Assembly: GCA_025965635.1 (NCBI GenBank)
Contig: JAOPWO010000123.1
Coordinates: 1-6,836, forward strand
From: Modestobacter sp.
Lineage (GTDB): Bacteria; Actinomycetota; Actinomycetes; Mycobacteriales; Geodermatophilaceae
DNA: 6,836 nt
Direction of reading: 5' to 3'
Position numbers and translations under genes: made by a program. The notes beneath the pieces are model-generated. The model saw nothing but the letters and a program-made list of their open reading frames with translations. It had not been told where the DNA came from and did not search any database. The first letter of the stretch is position 1; every line of letters starts with the position of its first letter. Below, in pieces: positions 1 to 5,643 of the stretch.

Positions 1-107
1 ACCAGGTGCAGCGGGCCCCGGGGCGCGGCCACACCCGCCGCCGGCGGTGACGGGGCCACCGGCGGCACGGTCGCCGGGCTGCCGGCGGGGGAGGGGGGTG
101 CACTCAC
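1..107 (-). CDS. Partial CDS (N-terminus only), Pro/Ala-rich; possibly Rv3235 family
   Basis: Only the first 35 or so codons are inside the window; the gene continues past the left edge. The start is a GTG (complement of 105-107) with a clean AGGAGG Shine-Dalgarno at 114-119, six bases upstream. The peptide begins MSAPPSPAGSPATV, is almost entirely Pro, Ala, Ser, Gly and Val, and reaches a more ordered stretch PRGPLHLV at the window edge. A disordered Pro/Ala leader followed by an R-x-LxLV segment is what I remember of the Rv3235 family, which sits near secA1 in many actinobacteria, but 35 low-complexity residues cannot prove it. It lies 57 bases downstream of the LysM gene on the same strand with no clear terminator between, so the two are probably cotranscribed. 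The existence of the start is fairly secure; the family is a guess. Confidence 0.6.
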   Translation of the reverse strand, partial: MSAPPSPAGSPATVPPVAPSPPAAGVAAPRGPLHL

Positions 108-164
108 GTCGAGCCTCCTGTCGGGTCGGGTGGATGGGGTGGGATGCCGCCGGCGGCCGGGCAG

Positions 165-893
165 TCAGGCCGGGGGTGGGGAGAGCACCTGCCCCGGGAG
201 CAGCAGGTCGGGGTCGGGGCCGATGACCGCCGCATTGGCCTGCCACCACGCGTCCACCCCGGCCAGGACCTCCGCATCGGTGATCGGCGCGGACCGCTGA
301 GCCGTCAGCCACCCCGCAGCGATGTCCCACAGGCAGTCCCCGCGCAGCACCACGCGGTCGGTCGCGGCCGGGAAGCCGGCAGGCGCCGGGTCGGCCGGTG
401 CGTCCGGCCAGTCCGGTGGAACCGCGACGTGGCCGGTCCCGGCGGAGGGGCCGGTCCCCTCGAGGGAGCTGACCGCGTCGACGGGGCCGTCGATCGGGGA
501 GTCGGCCGCCGCCGTCACGAGCGGCACGGCCGCGGACGCCGGGACCAGCACCGGCGCACCGGCGCTCAGGGTCAGCCCCACGGCCACCGCGGCCAGACGG
601 CGGGCACCCGTGGGGAGCAGCGCCAGCAGCGCCCGGTCGGCTGCTCGCCCGGGTGTCCCGGGGAGTGTCGAGACCGCCGTGAGCAGCAGCCCGAGCGCGC
701 CCCAGCCCCAGCACAGCCAGCCGGCCGCGGCAGCGGTGGGGACCAGCAGGGCGTCGGGACCCGCCAGGTCGACCAGGTGCTGCGGGGCGGCGATCGCCGA
801 CCGCACCTGCGCCGCGTCGGGTCCCAGCACCAGGAGCGCCCAGGCCGCCCCCGCCATCACCAGCGTCGTGGCCGTCCACCGTCTCAGCGACAT
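165..893 (-). CDS. Membrane protein with C-terminal LysM domain
   Basis: A 242-residue protein. Three hydrophobic segments are visible at about residues 8-24, 50-74 and 100-125, so the N-terminal half is probably membrane embedded. A Pro/Ala/Asp-rich linker (about 131-178) follows, then a single LysM domain at about 179-237. It has the hallmark VVLRGDCLWDIA opening, a WWQANAAVIG middle and a DPDLLLPGQVL close. LysM domains bind N-acetylglucosamine polymers such as peptidoglycan, so the protein likely ties a membrane component to the cell wall. The ATG start (complement of 891-893) has a strong GGAGGAGGGG purine tract just upstream. The open frame continues back to about 1571, but that extension runs antisense to another gene and is not coding. 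It is divergent from the tandem-repeat protein gene across a 91-base gap and probably cotranscribed with the partial gene downstream. The partner and exact role are unknown. Confidence 0.88.
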   Translation of the reverse strand: MSLRRWTATTLVMAGAAWALLVLGPDAAQVRSAIAAPQHLVDLAGPDALLVPTAAAAGWLCWGWGALGLLLTAVSTLPGTPGRAADRALLALLPTGARRLAAVAVGLTLSAGAPVLVPASAAVPLVTAAADSPIDGPVDAVSSLEGTGPSAGTGHVAVPPDWPDAPADPAPAGFPAATDRVVLRGDCLWDIAAGWLTAQRSAPITDAEVLAGVDAWWQANAAVIGPDPDLLLPGQVLSPPPA

Positions 894-917
894 GTCCCCT
901 CCTCCGCCTCCCCTGGA

Positions 918-954
918 CCAAACACCACGAATGACGTCAAACGCAACCAAATGC
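918..954. promoter_or_regulatory. Candidate operator region: phased CAAAC/CAAAT repeats and a TGACGTCA palindrome
   Basis: This AT-richer island lies between the divergent LysM and tandem-repeat genes. It contains CAAAC at 919-923 and 938-942 and CAAAT at 948-952, spaced 19 and 10 bases, close to whole helical turns. It also contains the perfect 8-base palindrome TGACGTCA at 932-939. Evenly phased same-direction A-rich motifs are the kind of target that BldC-type excisionase-fold regulators bind, and such a regulator is encoded nearby at 1632-1925. That link is inference; no consensus for this regulator is known to me. Confidence 0.3.
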
Positions 955-961
955 ACGGGTC

Positions 962-970
962 TGTGGACGG
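962..970 (-). promoter_or_regulatory. DnaA-box-like site (CCGTCCACA)
   Basis: Read on the minus strand this is CCGTCCACA, which fits the degenerate Streptomyces/mycobacterial DnaA-box consensus (T/C)(T/C)(G/A/C)TCCACA. It sits one base upstream of the proposed -10 element at 972-977, so a bound protein would cover the promoter spacer. A stronger copy occurs in the other divergent intergenic region at 2002-2010. Function is inferred from motif only. Confidence 0.3.
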
Positions 971-971
971 C

Positions 972-977
972 TAGCCT
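972..977 (+). promoter_or_regulatory. Candidate -10 element TAGCCT of a leaderless promoter
   Basis: TAGCCT matches the actinobacterial -10 pattern TANNNT and ends seven bases before the GTG at 985. That places the expected transcription start on or next to the first base of the start codon. There is no Shine-Dalgarno upstream of that GTG, which fits a leaderless message. No convincing -35 hexamer is visible. Confidence 0.5.
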
Positions 978-984
978 GGTCGTC

Positions 985-1554
985 GTGCGCTGGGAGCAGC
1001 TGTTCGCAGACCTGGAGGCCCAGTTCGACGCCCGATCGGGAGAGGACGAGTCGGTCGAGGCGTCGTCCCGGACCCGGGCCGAGTACGGCCGCCTGCAGCT
1101 GGCCGACCGGCTGCGCGGTGCACGGGGCTGGCCGGTCACGCTCACCTGCCGCGGCGTCGGTGAGCTCAGCGGCCGGCTCGTGGACGTGGGCGTCGACTGG
1201 CTGCTGGTCATCGATGCGACGGGCCGTGAGCTGCTGGTCGCCGCACGGGCCGTGCGGGCCGCCGGCGGGCTCGGGTCGGCGACGGCGCCGCCGGCCGACG
1301 AGGGGCCGGTGGCCAGCCGGCTGGACCTGCGTCGGGCGCTGCGGGGGCTGGCCCGGGACCGGGCACCGCTGCAGTGCCTGCTGGACGACGGGAGCGTCCT
1401 GGCCGGAACGGTCGACCGGGTGGGTGCGGACTTCCTCGAGCTCGCCGAGCACCCACTGGACGTGCCTCGGCGCAGGGAGGCCGTCACCGGGGTGCGGGCG
1501 GTCGTCCTGGATGCGGTGGTCGCCGTGCGCACGGCCCGGCCGGCCGGGGTCTGA
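985..1554 (+). CDS. Conserved hypothetical protein with two Sm/SH3-like beta repeats
   Basis: A 189-residue soluble protein with no signal peptide or membrane segment. Residues 1-48 (MRWEQLFADLEAQFDA onward, charged, with RTRAEYGRLQLADRL) look helical. Two similar beta-rich units follow. Unit one (about 51-93) contains GELSGRLVDVGVDWLLV; unit two (about 129-181) contains GSVLAGTVDRVGADFLEL. The shared pattern G-x-L-(S/A)-G-x-(L/V)-x-x-V-G-x-D-(W/F)-L resembles Sm-like or SH3-like small barrels, so an internal duplication is likely. I know related actinobacterial hypotheticals starting RWEQLFADLE but no assigned function. The GTG at 985 is chosen because the RWEQLF conservation begins there and a -10 element lies seven bases upstream. 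An in-frame ATG at 931 exists, but it would add unconserved residues encoded by the regulatory region. The gene converges on the HTH gene across a 77-base gap. Confidence 0.85.
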   Translation: MRWEQLFADLEAQFDARSGEDESVEASSRTRAEYGRLQLADRLRGARGWPVTLTCRGVGELSGRLVDVGVDWLLVIDATGRELLVAARAVRAAGGLGSATAPPADEGPVASRLDLRRALRGLARDRAPLQCLLDDGSVLAGTVDRVGADFLELAEHPLDVPRRREAVTGVRAVVLDAVVAVRTARPAGV

Positions 1555-1631
1555 CACTGCGTCCCGAGCACGCGGTGCCGTCAGGTACCCGGCTCAGGCG
1601 TCAGGGGTCACGCTCCGCCGTCAGCGGGTGG

Positions 1632-1925
1632 TCAGTGCGGGGTCTCCGCGCCGTCGCCGACCCGCTGGTCCACGGTCGCCCGGCCGGCGGCGGGCTCGCC
1701 GGGCGCGGGGGCATCGCCGACCGGCCCGACGACGCCTGCCCGGGCCTCGGCGTACTTCTGCTGGATGAAGCGCTCGAGCTCGTCCTTCTCGACCCGCCAC
1801 TGCCCTCGTCCGCCGATCTGGATGGCGATGAGCTCCTTGCGACGGACCAGGGCGTAGGCCTGTGACCAGGAGACGTTGAGGATCTCTGCCACGTCGTCGA
1901 GCGTCAGGAACCGCTGGGTCGCCAT
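1632..1925 (-). CDS. Small helix-turn-helix regulator, excisionase/AlpA (HTH_17, MerR-like) type
   Basis: A 97-residue protein. Residues 6-60 form a classical excisionase-type winged HTH: LTLDDVAEILNVSWSQAYALVRR is the helix-turn-helix, KELIAIQIGGRGQWRV is the wing, and KDELERFIQQKYAEARAG is the closing helix. The remaining ~35 residues (PVGDAPAPGEPAAGRATVD and beyond) are a disordered Pro/Ala/Gly tail. Family members bind DNA as transcription regulators (BldC, AlpA) or recombination directionality factors (Xis). With no integrase in the window and with housekeeping-like neighbours, a chromosomal regulator is more likely than an Xis. It is related in fold to BldC but is not BldC by sequence as I recall it. 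The ATG (complement of 1923-1925) is the natural start, with only a weak GGGAG about a dozen bases upstream. It is divergent from the SAF/CpaE-like pair, so it may control that pair or itself. Confidence 0.9.
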   Translation of the reverse strand: MATQRFLTLDDVAEILNVSWSQAYALVRRKELIAIQIGGRGQWRVEKDELERFIQQKYAEARAGVVGPVGDAPAPGEPAAGRATVDQRVGDGAETPH

Positions 1926-2119
1926 CAGGTCGTCCGTCTCCCGTCGAAGGTCCCGTCAGTGTGTCAGCCGGTCCCGGGGCGCTGACCGCTCCACCCGAAG
2001 GTGTGGACAACCGGTGCGCTCGGGCCGGGAACTCGGTCATGATCTGCGTCCGCACCCGGCCGACCGGGGAGCCGCTGACGTCGTCGGTGGTGCGCGCCGG
2101 TGGACGGGGGAGCAGACGG
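1926..2119. other. Divergent intergenic region between HTH gene and SAF gene
   Basis: These 194 bases separate the HTH gene from the SAF gene and must hold both promoters. No TANNNT -10 hexamer is evident on the plus strand. Visible elements are a direct repeat GGTCCCG at 1949-1955 and 1970-1976 (21 bases, about two helical turns), GTCAG at 1955-1959 and 1963-1967, a perfect actinobacterial DnaA-box-type nonamer at 2002-2010, and GATCATGACC on the minus strand around 2035-2044. The plus-strand frame stays open from 1961, but the real SAF start is at 2120. Confidence 0.4.
2002..2010 (-). promoter_or_regulatory. DnaA-box-like site (TTGTCCACA)
   Basis: On the minus strand these nine bases read TTGTCCACA, the strongest form of the DnaA box described for Streptomyces and mycobacteria. 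It lies in the divergent region about 110 bases upstream of the SAF gene and about 80 bases upstream of the HTH gene. One isolated box does not make an origin; transcriptional regulation or titration by DnaA, or chance, are the options. Confidence 0.45.
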
Positions 2120-2899
2120 ATGAGCGTGTCGAGGGTGCCGTCGTCCGGCGCCGGGCGGGCAACGCCCGATCCGGACCCGGCGCCGGCTGGTCCGCGGCCA
2201 CGACGCGTGGGTCCGCCGCGGTGGCTGGACCTGCGGTTGGTCCTCGGCGTCCTGCTCGTCCTGGGTTCGGTCCTCGTGGGAGCCCGCGTCCTCACCGCCG
2301 CCGACGCCACCGTGCCCGTGTGGGCCGCCGGCGCTGACCTGGCCGAGGGCACGGTCCTGACGGCTGACGACCTCGTCGCCGTCCCGGTGCGGCTGGACGA
2401 CGTGGCCCGGGCCTACCTCGCCACGAGCACCGAGCCCGGGGGGCGGGTGCTGGCCCGAGCCGTGCGGGCCGGCGAGCTGCTCCCCCGGTCGGCGCTGGAC
2501 GAGCCCACCGGTGCGGTGCAACTCGCTCTCCCGGTGCAGGCGGGTTTCGTACCGCCGAGCCTGACGCGGGGCCAGCTGGTCGACGTGTACGCCGTGGCGG
2601 ACCCGGCCACCGGCGCGACGAAGGCCGGTGGCGACGTCGACCTGGTCGTGGGTGCCGCCCCGGTGCAGGCGATCTCCGGTCGCGGGGAGGGTGTGCTGTC
2701 GACCGCGACGACCACCGTGCAGGTCGTCGTCTCGGTGCCCGCGCGGGACGCGGCCGAGGTGCTGGCCACCATCGGCGGGCGCGGCCTCGTGGTGGTGGTG
2801 CGGGACGACGTCGACGCCGGCACCAGCGTGCCGGCCGCCGACGAGGGCACGCCGGCCGGCGGGGCGGCAACCGCACCTGGTCCGAGGCCGGCCGGCTGA
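2120..2899 (+). CDS. SAF-domain membrane-anchored protein, CpaB/RcpC-like
   Basis: A 259-residue protein. Residues 1-36 are a Pro/Arg-rich cytoplasmic leader and one transmembrane helix lies at about 39-57 (LVLGVLLVLGSVLVGARVL). An SAF domain covers about 64-125: PVWAAGADLAEGTVLTADDL, then a VPVRLDD strand and GGRVLARAVRAGELLPRSAL. A second beta-rich region at about 133-229 (LALPVQAGFVPPSLTRGQLVDVYAV ... VVVSVPARDAAEVLATIGG) matches the CpaB/RcpC layout, and the tail is low complexity. In Tad/Flp systems CpaB/RcpC is an assembly factor; in Gram-positives the protein would sit outside the membrane facing the wall. The ATG at 2120 is preceded by GGGGGAG seven bases upstream, and upstream in-frame starts lack such a site. 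Its stop overlaps the next ATG by one base (TGATG), so the two are translationally coupled. Assignment to SAF is firm; an actual pilus role is inference. Confidence 0.88.
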   Translation: MSVSRVPSSGAGRATPDPDPAPAGPRPRRVGPPRWLDLRLVLGVLLVLGSVLVGARVLTAADATVPVWAAGADLAEGTVLTADDLVAVPVRLDDVARAYLATSTEPGGRVLARAVRAGELLPRSALDEPTGAVQLALPVQAGFVPPSLTRGQLVDVYAVADPATGATKAGGDVDLVVGAAPVQAISGRGEGVLSTATTTVQVVVSVPARDAAEVLATIGGRGLVVVVRDDVDAGTSVPAADEGTPAGGAATAPGPRPAG

Positions 2900-4173
2900 T
2901 GGCCCTGCACGTCTTCACCGCGGTCACCGGTGCCGCCTGGGAGTCCGAGCTGGTCGGTGCCCTCGACCGGGACGACCACGGCGTGACGGTCGTGCGGCGG
3001 TGCGTGGACGTCGCGGAGCTGCTCGCTGCCGCGGCCACCGGCACGGGGCAGGCGGCGCTGCTGTCGGCCGAGCTGCGCAGGCTGGACGGCGCCACCGTGG
3101 CCCGGCTGACGGCCGCCGGGGTGGCGGTCGTCGGTCTCGTCGAACCGGGTGACGACCCCGCCGCCCAGCGACTCCGGCAGCTGGGGGTCGCCCGGGTCCT
3201 CCCGGCCGACTCGTCGCCCGGGCAGATCGCCGGAGCCCTCCGCGACGCGGTCGCCGGCGGGCCCGGTGGTGGTCGTGACCTGGCCGACCCGCGGACCGCG
3301 CTGCCGGTCCTCGGCCTGCCGGCCGAACCGGCCGAGCGCCCCGCCGGCCGCGGCCGGGTGGTCGCCGTCTGGGGGCCCACCGGGGCCCCCGGGCGGACCA
3401 CCGTCGCCGTCGGCGTGGCCGACGAGGCCGCACGGCTGGGGACCTCGACCCTGCTGGTCGACGCGGACGTCTACGGCGGGGTGGTCGCCCAGGTGCTGGG
3501 GCTCCTGGACGAGTCGCCGGGCATCGCGGCTGCGGCACGGCAGGCCGGCGCCGGGACGCTCGACGTCCCAGCACTGGCCCGGCTCGCCTGGTCGGTGCAC
3601 CCGCGGCTGCGCGTTCTCACCGGCCTGGCGCGTGCCGACCGATGGCCCGAGCTCCGGCCGGGCGCGGTCTCCGGCGTGCTGGCGGAGGCCCGGCGGCTGG
3701 CCGCGCTGACGGTGCTGGACTGCTCGTTCAACCTGGAGGACGACGAGGAGCTGTCCTTCGACACCGCGGCGCCGCGGCGCAACGGCGCGACGTTGACCGC
3801 GCTCGAAGCCGCCGACGTCGTGCTCTGCGTGAGCGGCGCGGACCCGGTCGCCCTGCAGCGCACCGTGCGAGCGCTGGCCGAGCTGCGTGAGGTGCTGCCC
3901 ACGGTCGAGCCGCTGGTCGTGGTCAACCAGCTGCGCCGCGGGCCGGTGCCCGGCGACCCGCGGCAGGAGATCGCCTCTGCGTTCGAACGGTTCACCGGTC
4001 AGCAGGTCCGGGCGTTCCTGCCGGCTGACCGGCGCGCGACCGACACCGCGCTGGCCGCCGGCCGCACCCTCGCCGAGGTCGCGCCCGGGTCGGTGCTGCG
4101 CACCGCCCTGCGCGCCCTCGCCGCCGAACTGGCCGACGTGCCCGAGCCGGCCCACCGTCGCAGACGGCGGTGA
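2899..4173 (+). CDS. CpaE/MinD-like ATPase-fold protein with degenerate P-loop
   Basis: A 424-residue protein. Residues 1-120 resemble a CpaE-type pseudo-receiver domain (VRRCVDVAELLAAA, AVVGLVEPGDDPAAQRLRQLG, VARVLPADSSPGQIAGAL). Residues about 153-412 form a ParA/MinD fold. The P-loop is GPTGAPGRTT (159-168), the A' motif is LLVDADVYGG with Asp188 and Asp190, and the Walker B strand is LTVLDCSFN with Asp274. In the usual KGGxGKT/S motif the signature Lys is Thr161 here and the P-loop Lys is Arg166 (CGG at 3394-3396). An acidic patch LEDDEE follows Walker B where DxPP is usual. ADVVLCVSGADPVALQRTVRAL and VVVNQLRRG are typical of the later MinD-fold strands. The C-terminus ends in a run of Arg. 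CpaE proteins localise or regulate Tad pilus assembly; M. tuberculosis Ssd (Rv3660c) is a related divergent example. Coupled start (TGATG) with the SAF gene. Catalytic competence is uncertain. Confidence 0.88.
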   Translation: MALHVFTAVTGAAWESELVGALDRDDHGVTVVRRCVDVAELLAAAATGTGQAALLSAELRRLDGATVARLTAAGVAVVGLVEPGDDPAAQRLRQLGVARVLPADSSPGQIAGALRDAVAGGPGGGRDLADPRTALPVLGLPAEPAERPAGRGRVVAVWGPTGAPGRTTVAVGVADEAARLGTSTLLVDADVYGGVVAQVLGLLDESPGIAAAARQAGAGTLDVPALARLAWSVHPRLRVLTGLARADRWPELRPGAVSGVLAEARRLAALTVLDCSFNLEDDEELSFDTAAPRRNGATLTALEAADVVLCVSGADPVALQRTVRALAELREVLPTVEPLVVVNQLRRGPVPGDPRQEIASAFERFTGQQVRAFLPADRRATDTALAAGRTLAEVAPGSVLRTALRALAAELADVPEPAHRRRRR

Positions 4174-4175
4174 CA

Positions 4176-4197
4176 CCGGCCGGGTGTCCCCGGCCGG
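4176..4197 (+). terminator. GC-rich hairpin after the SAF/CpaE-like operon
   Basis: CCGGCCGGG (4176-4184) pairs perfectly with CCCGGCCGG (4189-4197), a 9-bp all-GC stem with a TGTC loop, starting two bases after the CpaE-like stop codon. No T tract follows, so it is an actinobacterial-style I-shaped hairpin terminator at best. CCGGCCGG is itself self-complementary, and such palindromes are common at this GC content. The position supports termination before the acyltransferase gene. Confidence 0.5.
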
Positions 4198-4208
4198 CTC
4201 CGGCGACG

Positions 4209-4214
4209 TAGCGT
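4209..4214 (+). promoter_or_regulatory. Candidate -10 element TAGCGT for the acyltransferase gene
   Basis: TAGCGT fits the actinobacterial TANNNT pattern and lies between the hairpin at 4176-4197 and the AGGAGG ribosome site at 4235-4240. This would give a short leader of about 25 bases. No -35 hexamer is recognisable. It supports independent transcription of the acyltransferase gene. Confidence 0.35.
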
Positions 4215-4245
4215 GCGCGGGGAACCAGTGAGTGAGGAGGGTCAC

Positions 4246-5643
4246 GTGGTCGAACGGCTGACTGCCCTGGACGCGTCGTTCCTCTACCTGGAGGAACCGG
4301 ACACGCCGATGCACGTCGGCGGCGTGCTCGTGCTCGAGTGCCCGGCCGGGGTGCTCGACCACGATGCGCTGGTCGGTCTCGTCCGGGCGCGACTCCCGTT
4401 GGTGCCCCGGTACCGCCAGCGCGTGCTGGAGGTGCCCGGTCACCTGGCCAACCCGGTCTGGGTGGACGACCCGGACTTCGACGTCAGCTACCACGTGCGC
4501 CGGTCCGCCCTGCCCCGACCCGGGAACGAGGGGCAGCTGCTCGACCTCGTCGCCCGGCTCACCGCCCGGCCGCTGGACCGGCGCCGCCCGCTGTGGGAGA
4601 TGTACCTGGTCGAGGGGCTCGCCGAGGGGCGCAGCGCGGTGATCACCAAGACCCATCCGGCGCTGGTCGACGGGCTGGCCGCCATCGACATCGGTCAGGT
4701 GATCCTGGACGAGAGCCCGGATGCGCCCGGGGCACCGCCGGGGGACCGCGGGGAGTGGCGACCGCGGCGTGCGCCCGGACAGGTAGCGCTGGTGTGGGAG
4801 GCCGTCGAGGAGTACCTGCAGCGTCCCTCGGCGGTGGTGGAGACCGCCCGCACGGCTGTCGGCGACATCCGGGCGACCGCCGCGCGGTGGGCCGGAGTGG
4901 CCGGTGGGATCGTCACGGCAGCCGCCCGGACCGCCGTGCGCCCGGCACCGATGAGCCCGCTGAACGCCCCGATCGGCCGCCAGCGACGGGTCGCGGTGGC
5001 CCGCGCGGCACTGGACGACGTCAAGGTCATCCGCAAGGCCAGCGGGGGCACGGTCAACGACGTGCTCCTGGCTGTCGTGACCGGTGCGCTGCGGGAGTGG
5101 CTGCTGTCCCGCGGTGAGCCCGTGGTCGGCTCCACGTCGGTCCGGGCCCTGGTACCGGTGTCGGTGCGCAGCGACGAGGATGACGACGCGAGCCGGGTCT
5201 CCTCGCTGCTGGTGGACCTGCCGGTGGGGGAGCCCAACCCGCGGGTGCGGCTGGCGCGGATCAGCTACGCGATGCGGGCCCTGACCCAGAGCAACCAGTC
5301 GGTCGGGGCGGACACGTTGAGCGCGCTGTCGGGGTTCGCGCCGCCGACACTGCACGCGCTCGGCGCCCGGGCGGCCAGCGGCCTGTCCCGCCGGTTGTTC
5401 AACCTGCTCATCACCAACGTCCCCGGTCCGCAGACCCCCCGGTACGCCGGCGCCGCCCGGATGGTCGAGGTGTTCCCGGTCGTCCCGCTGGCCAAGGGGC
5501 AGGGGCTGGCGATCGGGCTCACGAGCTACGACGGCACGGTCTACGTCGGGCTGAACGCCGACCGGGACAGCATCAGCGACGTCGACGTGCTGGCCGACCT
5601 GATCGAGCAGGAGGTGACCTCCCTGGTCGAGTCCGCCTCCTGA
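4246..5643 (+). CDS. Wax ester synthase/diacylglycerol acyltransferase (WS/DGAT) family protein with HPxxxDG motif
   Basis: A 465-residue protein, the normal length for bacterial WS/DGAT (Tgs) enzymes, which esterify acyl-CoA to diacylglycerol or long-chain alcohols to form storage lipid at the membrane. Family features in order: LTALDASFLYLEEPDTPMHVG at the N-terminus, DPDFDVSYHVRR near residue 80, PLWEMYLVEGL (PLW 115-117), the active-site region KTHPALVDG (His137, Pro138, Asp142, Gly143), the NDVLLAVVTGALR motif (271 on), and ITNVPGP (389-395) in the C-terminal domain. The catalytic HHxxxDG motif has Pro (CCG at 4657-4659) in place of the second His, which is proposed as the general base, so activity is in question. 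The GTG at 4246 is chosen because AGGAGG ends five bases before it; upstream in-frame GTGs at 4213 and 4228 lack a site. Lone gene between a hairpin and a DUF6912 gene. Family assignment is firm. Confidence 0.93.
   Translation: MVERLTALDASFLYLEEPDTPMHVGGVLVLECPAGVLDHDALVGLVRARLPLVPRYRQRVLEVPGHLANPVWVDDPDFDVSYHVRRSALPRPGNEGQLLDLVARLTARPLDRRRPLWEMYLVEGLAEGRSAVITKTHPALVDGLAAIDIGQVILDESPDAPGAPPGDRGEWRPRRAPGQVALVWEAVEEYLQRPSAVVETARTAVGDIRATAARWAGVAGGIVTAAARTAVRPAPMSPLNAPIGRQRRVAVARAALDDVKVIRKASGGTVNDVLLAVVTGALREWLLSRGEPVVGSTSVRALVPVSVRSDEDDDASRVSSLLVDLPVGEPNPRVRLARISYAMRALTQSNQSVGADTLSALSGFAPPTLHALGARAASGLSRRLFNLLITNVPGPQTPRYAGAARMVEVFPVVPLAKGQGLAIGLTSYDGTVYVGLNADRDSISDVDVLADLIEQEVTSLVESAS

Noticed and set aside
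144..974. Plus-strand open frames opposite the LysM gene
   Set aside because: Their translations are low-complexity Arg/Gly/Pro/Gln noise, and the minus strand carries a clear LysM domain.
894..1571. N-terminal extension of the LysM protein back to about 1571
   Set aside because: It lies wholly antisense to the tandem-repeat protein gene, is Ser/Arg/Thr-rich without domains, and the ATG at 891-893 has a strong ribosome site followed by a plausible membrane helix.
1555..1631. Bidirectional terminator between the convergent repeat-protein and HTH genes
   Set aside because: Expected from the layout, but only very short stems such as GCAC-GCG-GTGC can be drawn, plus a scatter of TCAGG repeats; not supportable.
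1961..2119. Longer SAF protein starting near 1961
   Set aside because: The extra residues show no conservation-like pattern and would occupy the divergent promoter region; GGGGGAG followed by ATG at 2120 is a better start.
3371..3390. Perfect 8-bp GGGGGCCC/GGGCCCCC hairpin with ACCG loop over the P-loop codons
   Set aside because: It follows from Gly and Pro codons (GGG, CCC) encoding the motif in a GC-rich gene; no sign of a regulatory role.
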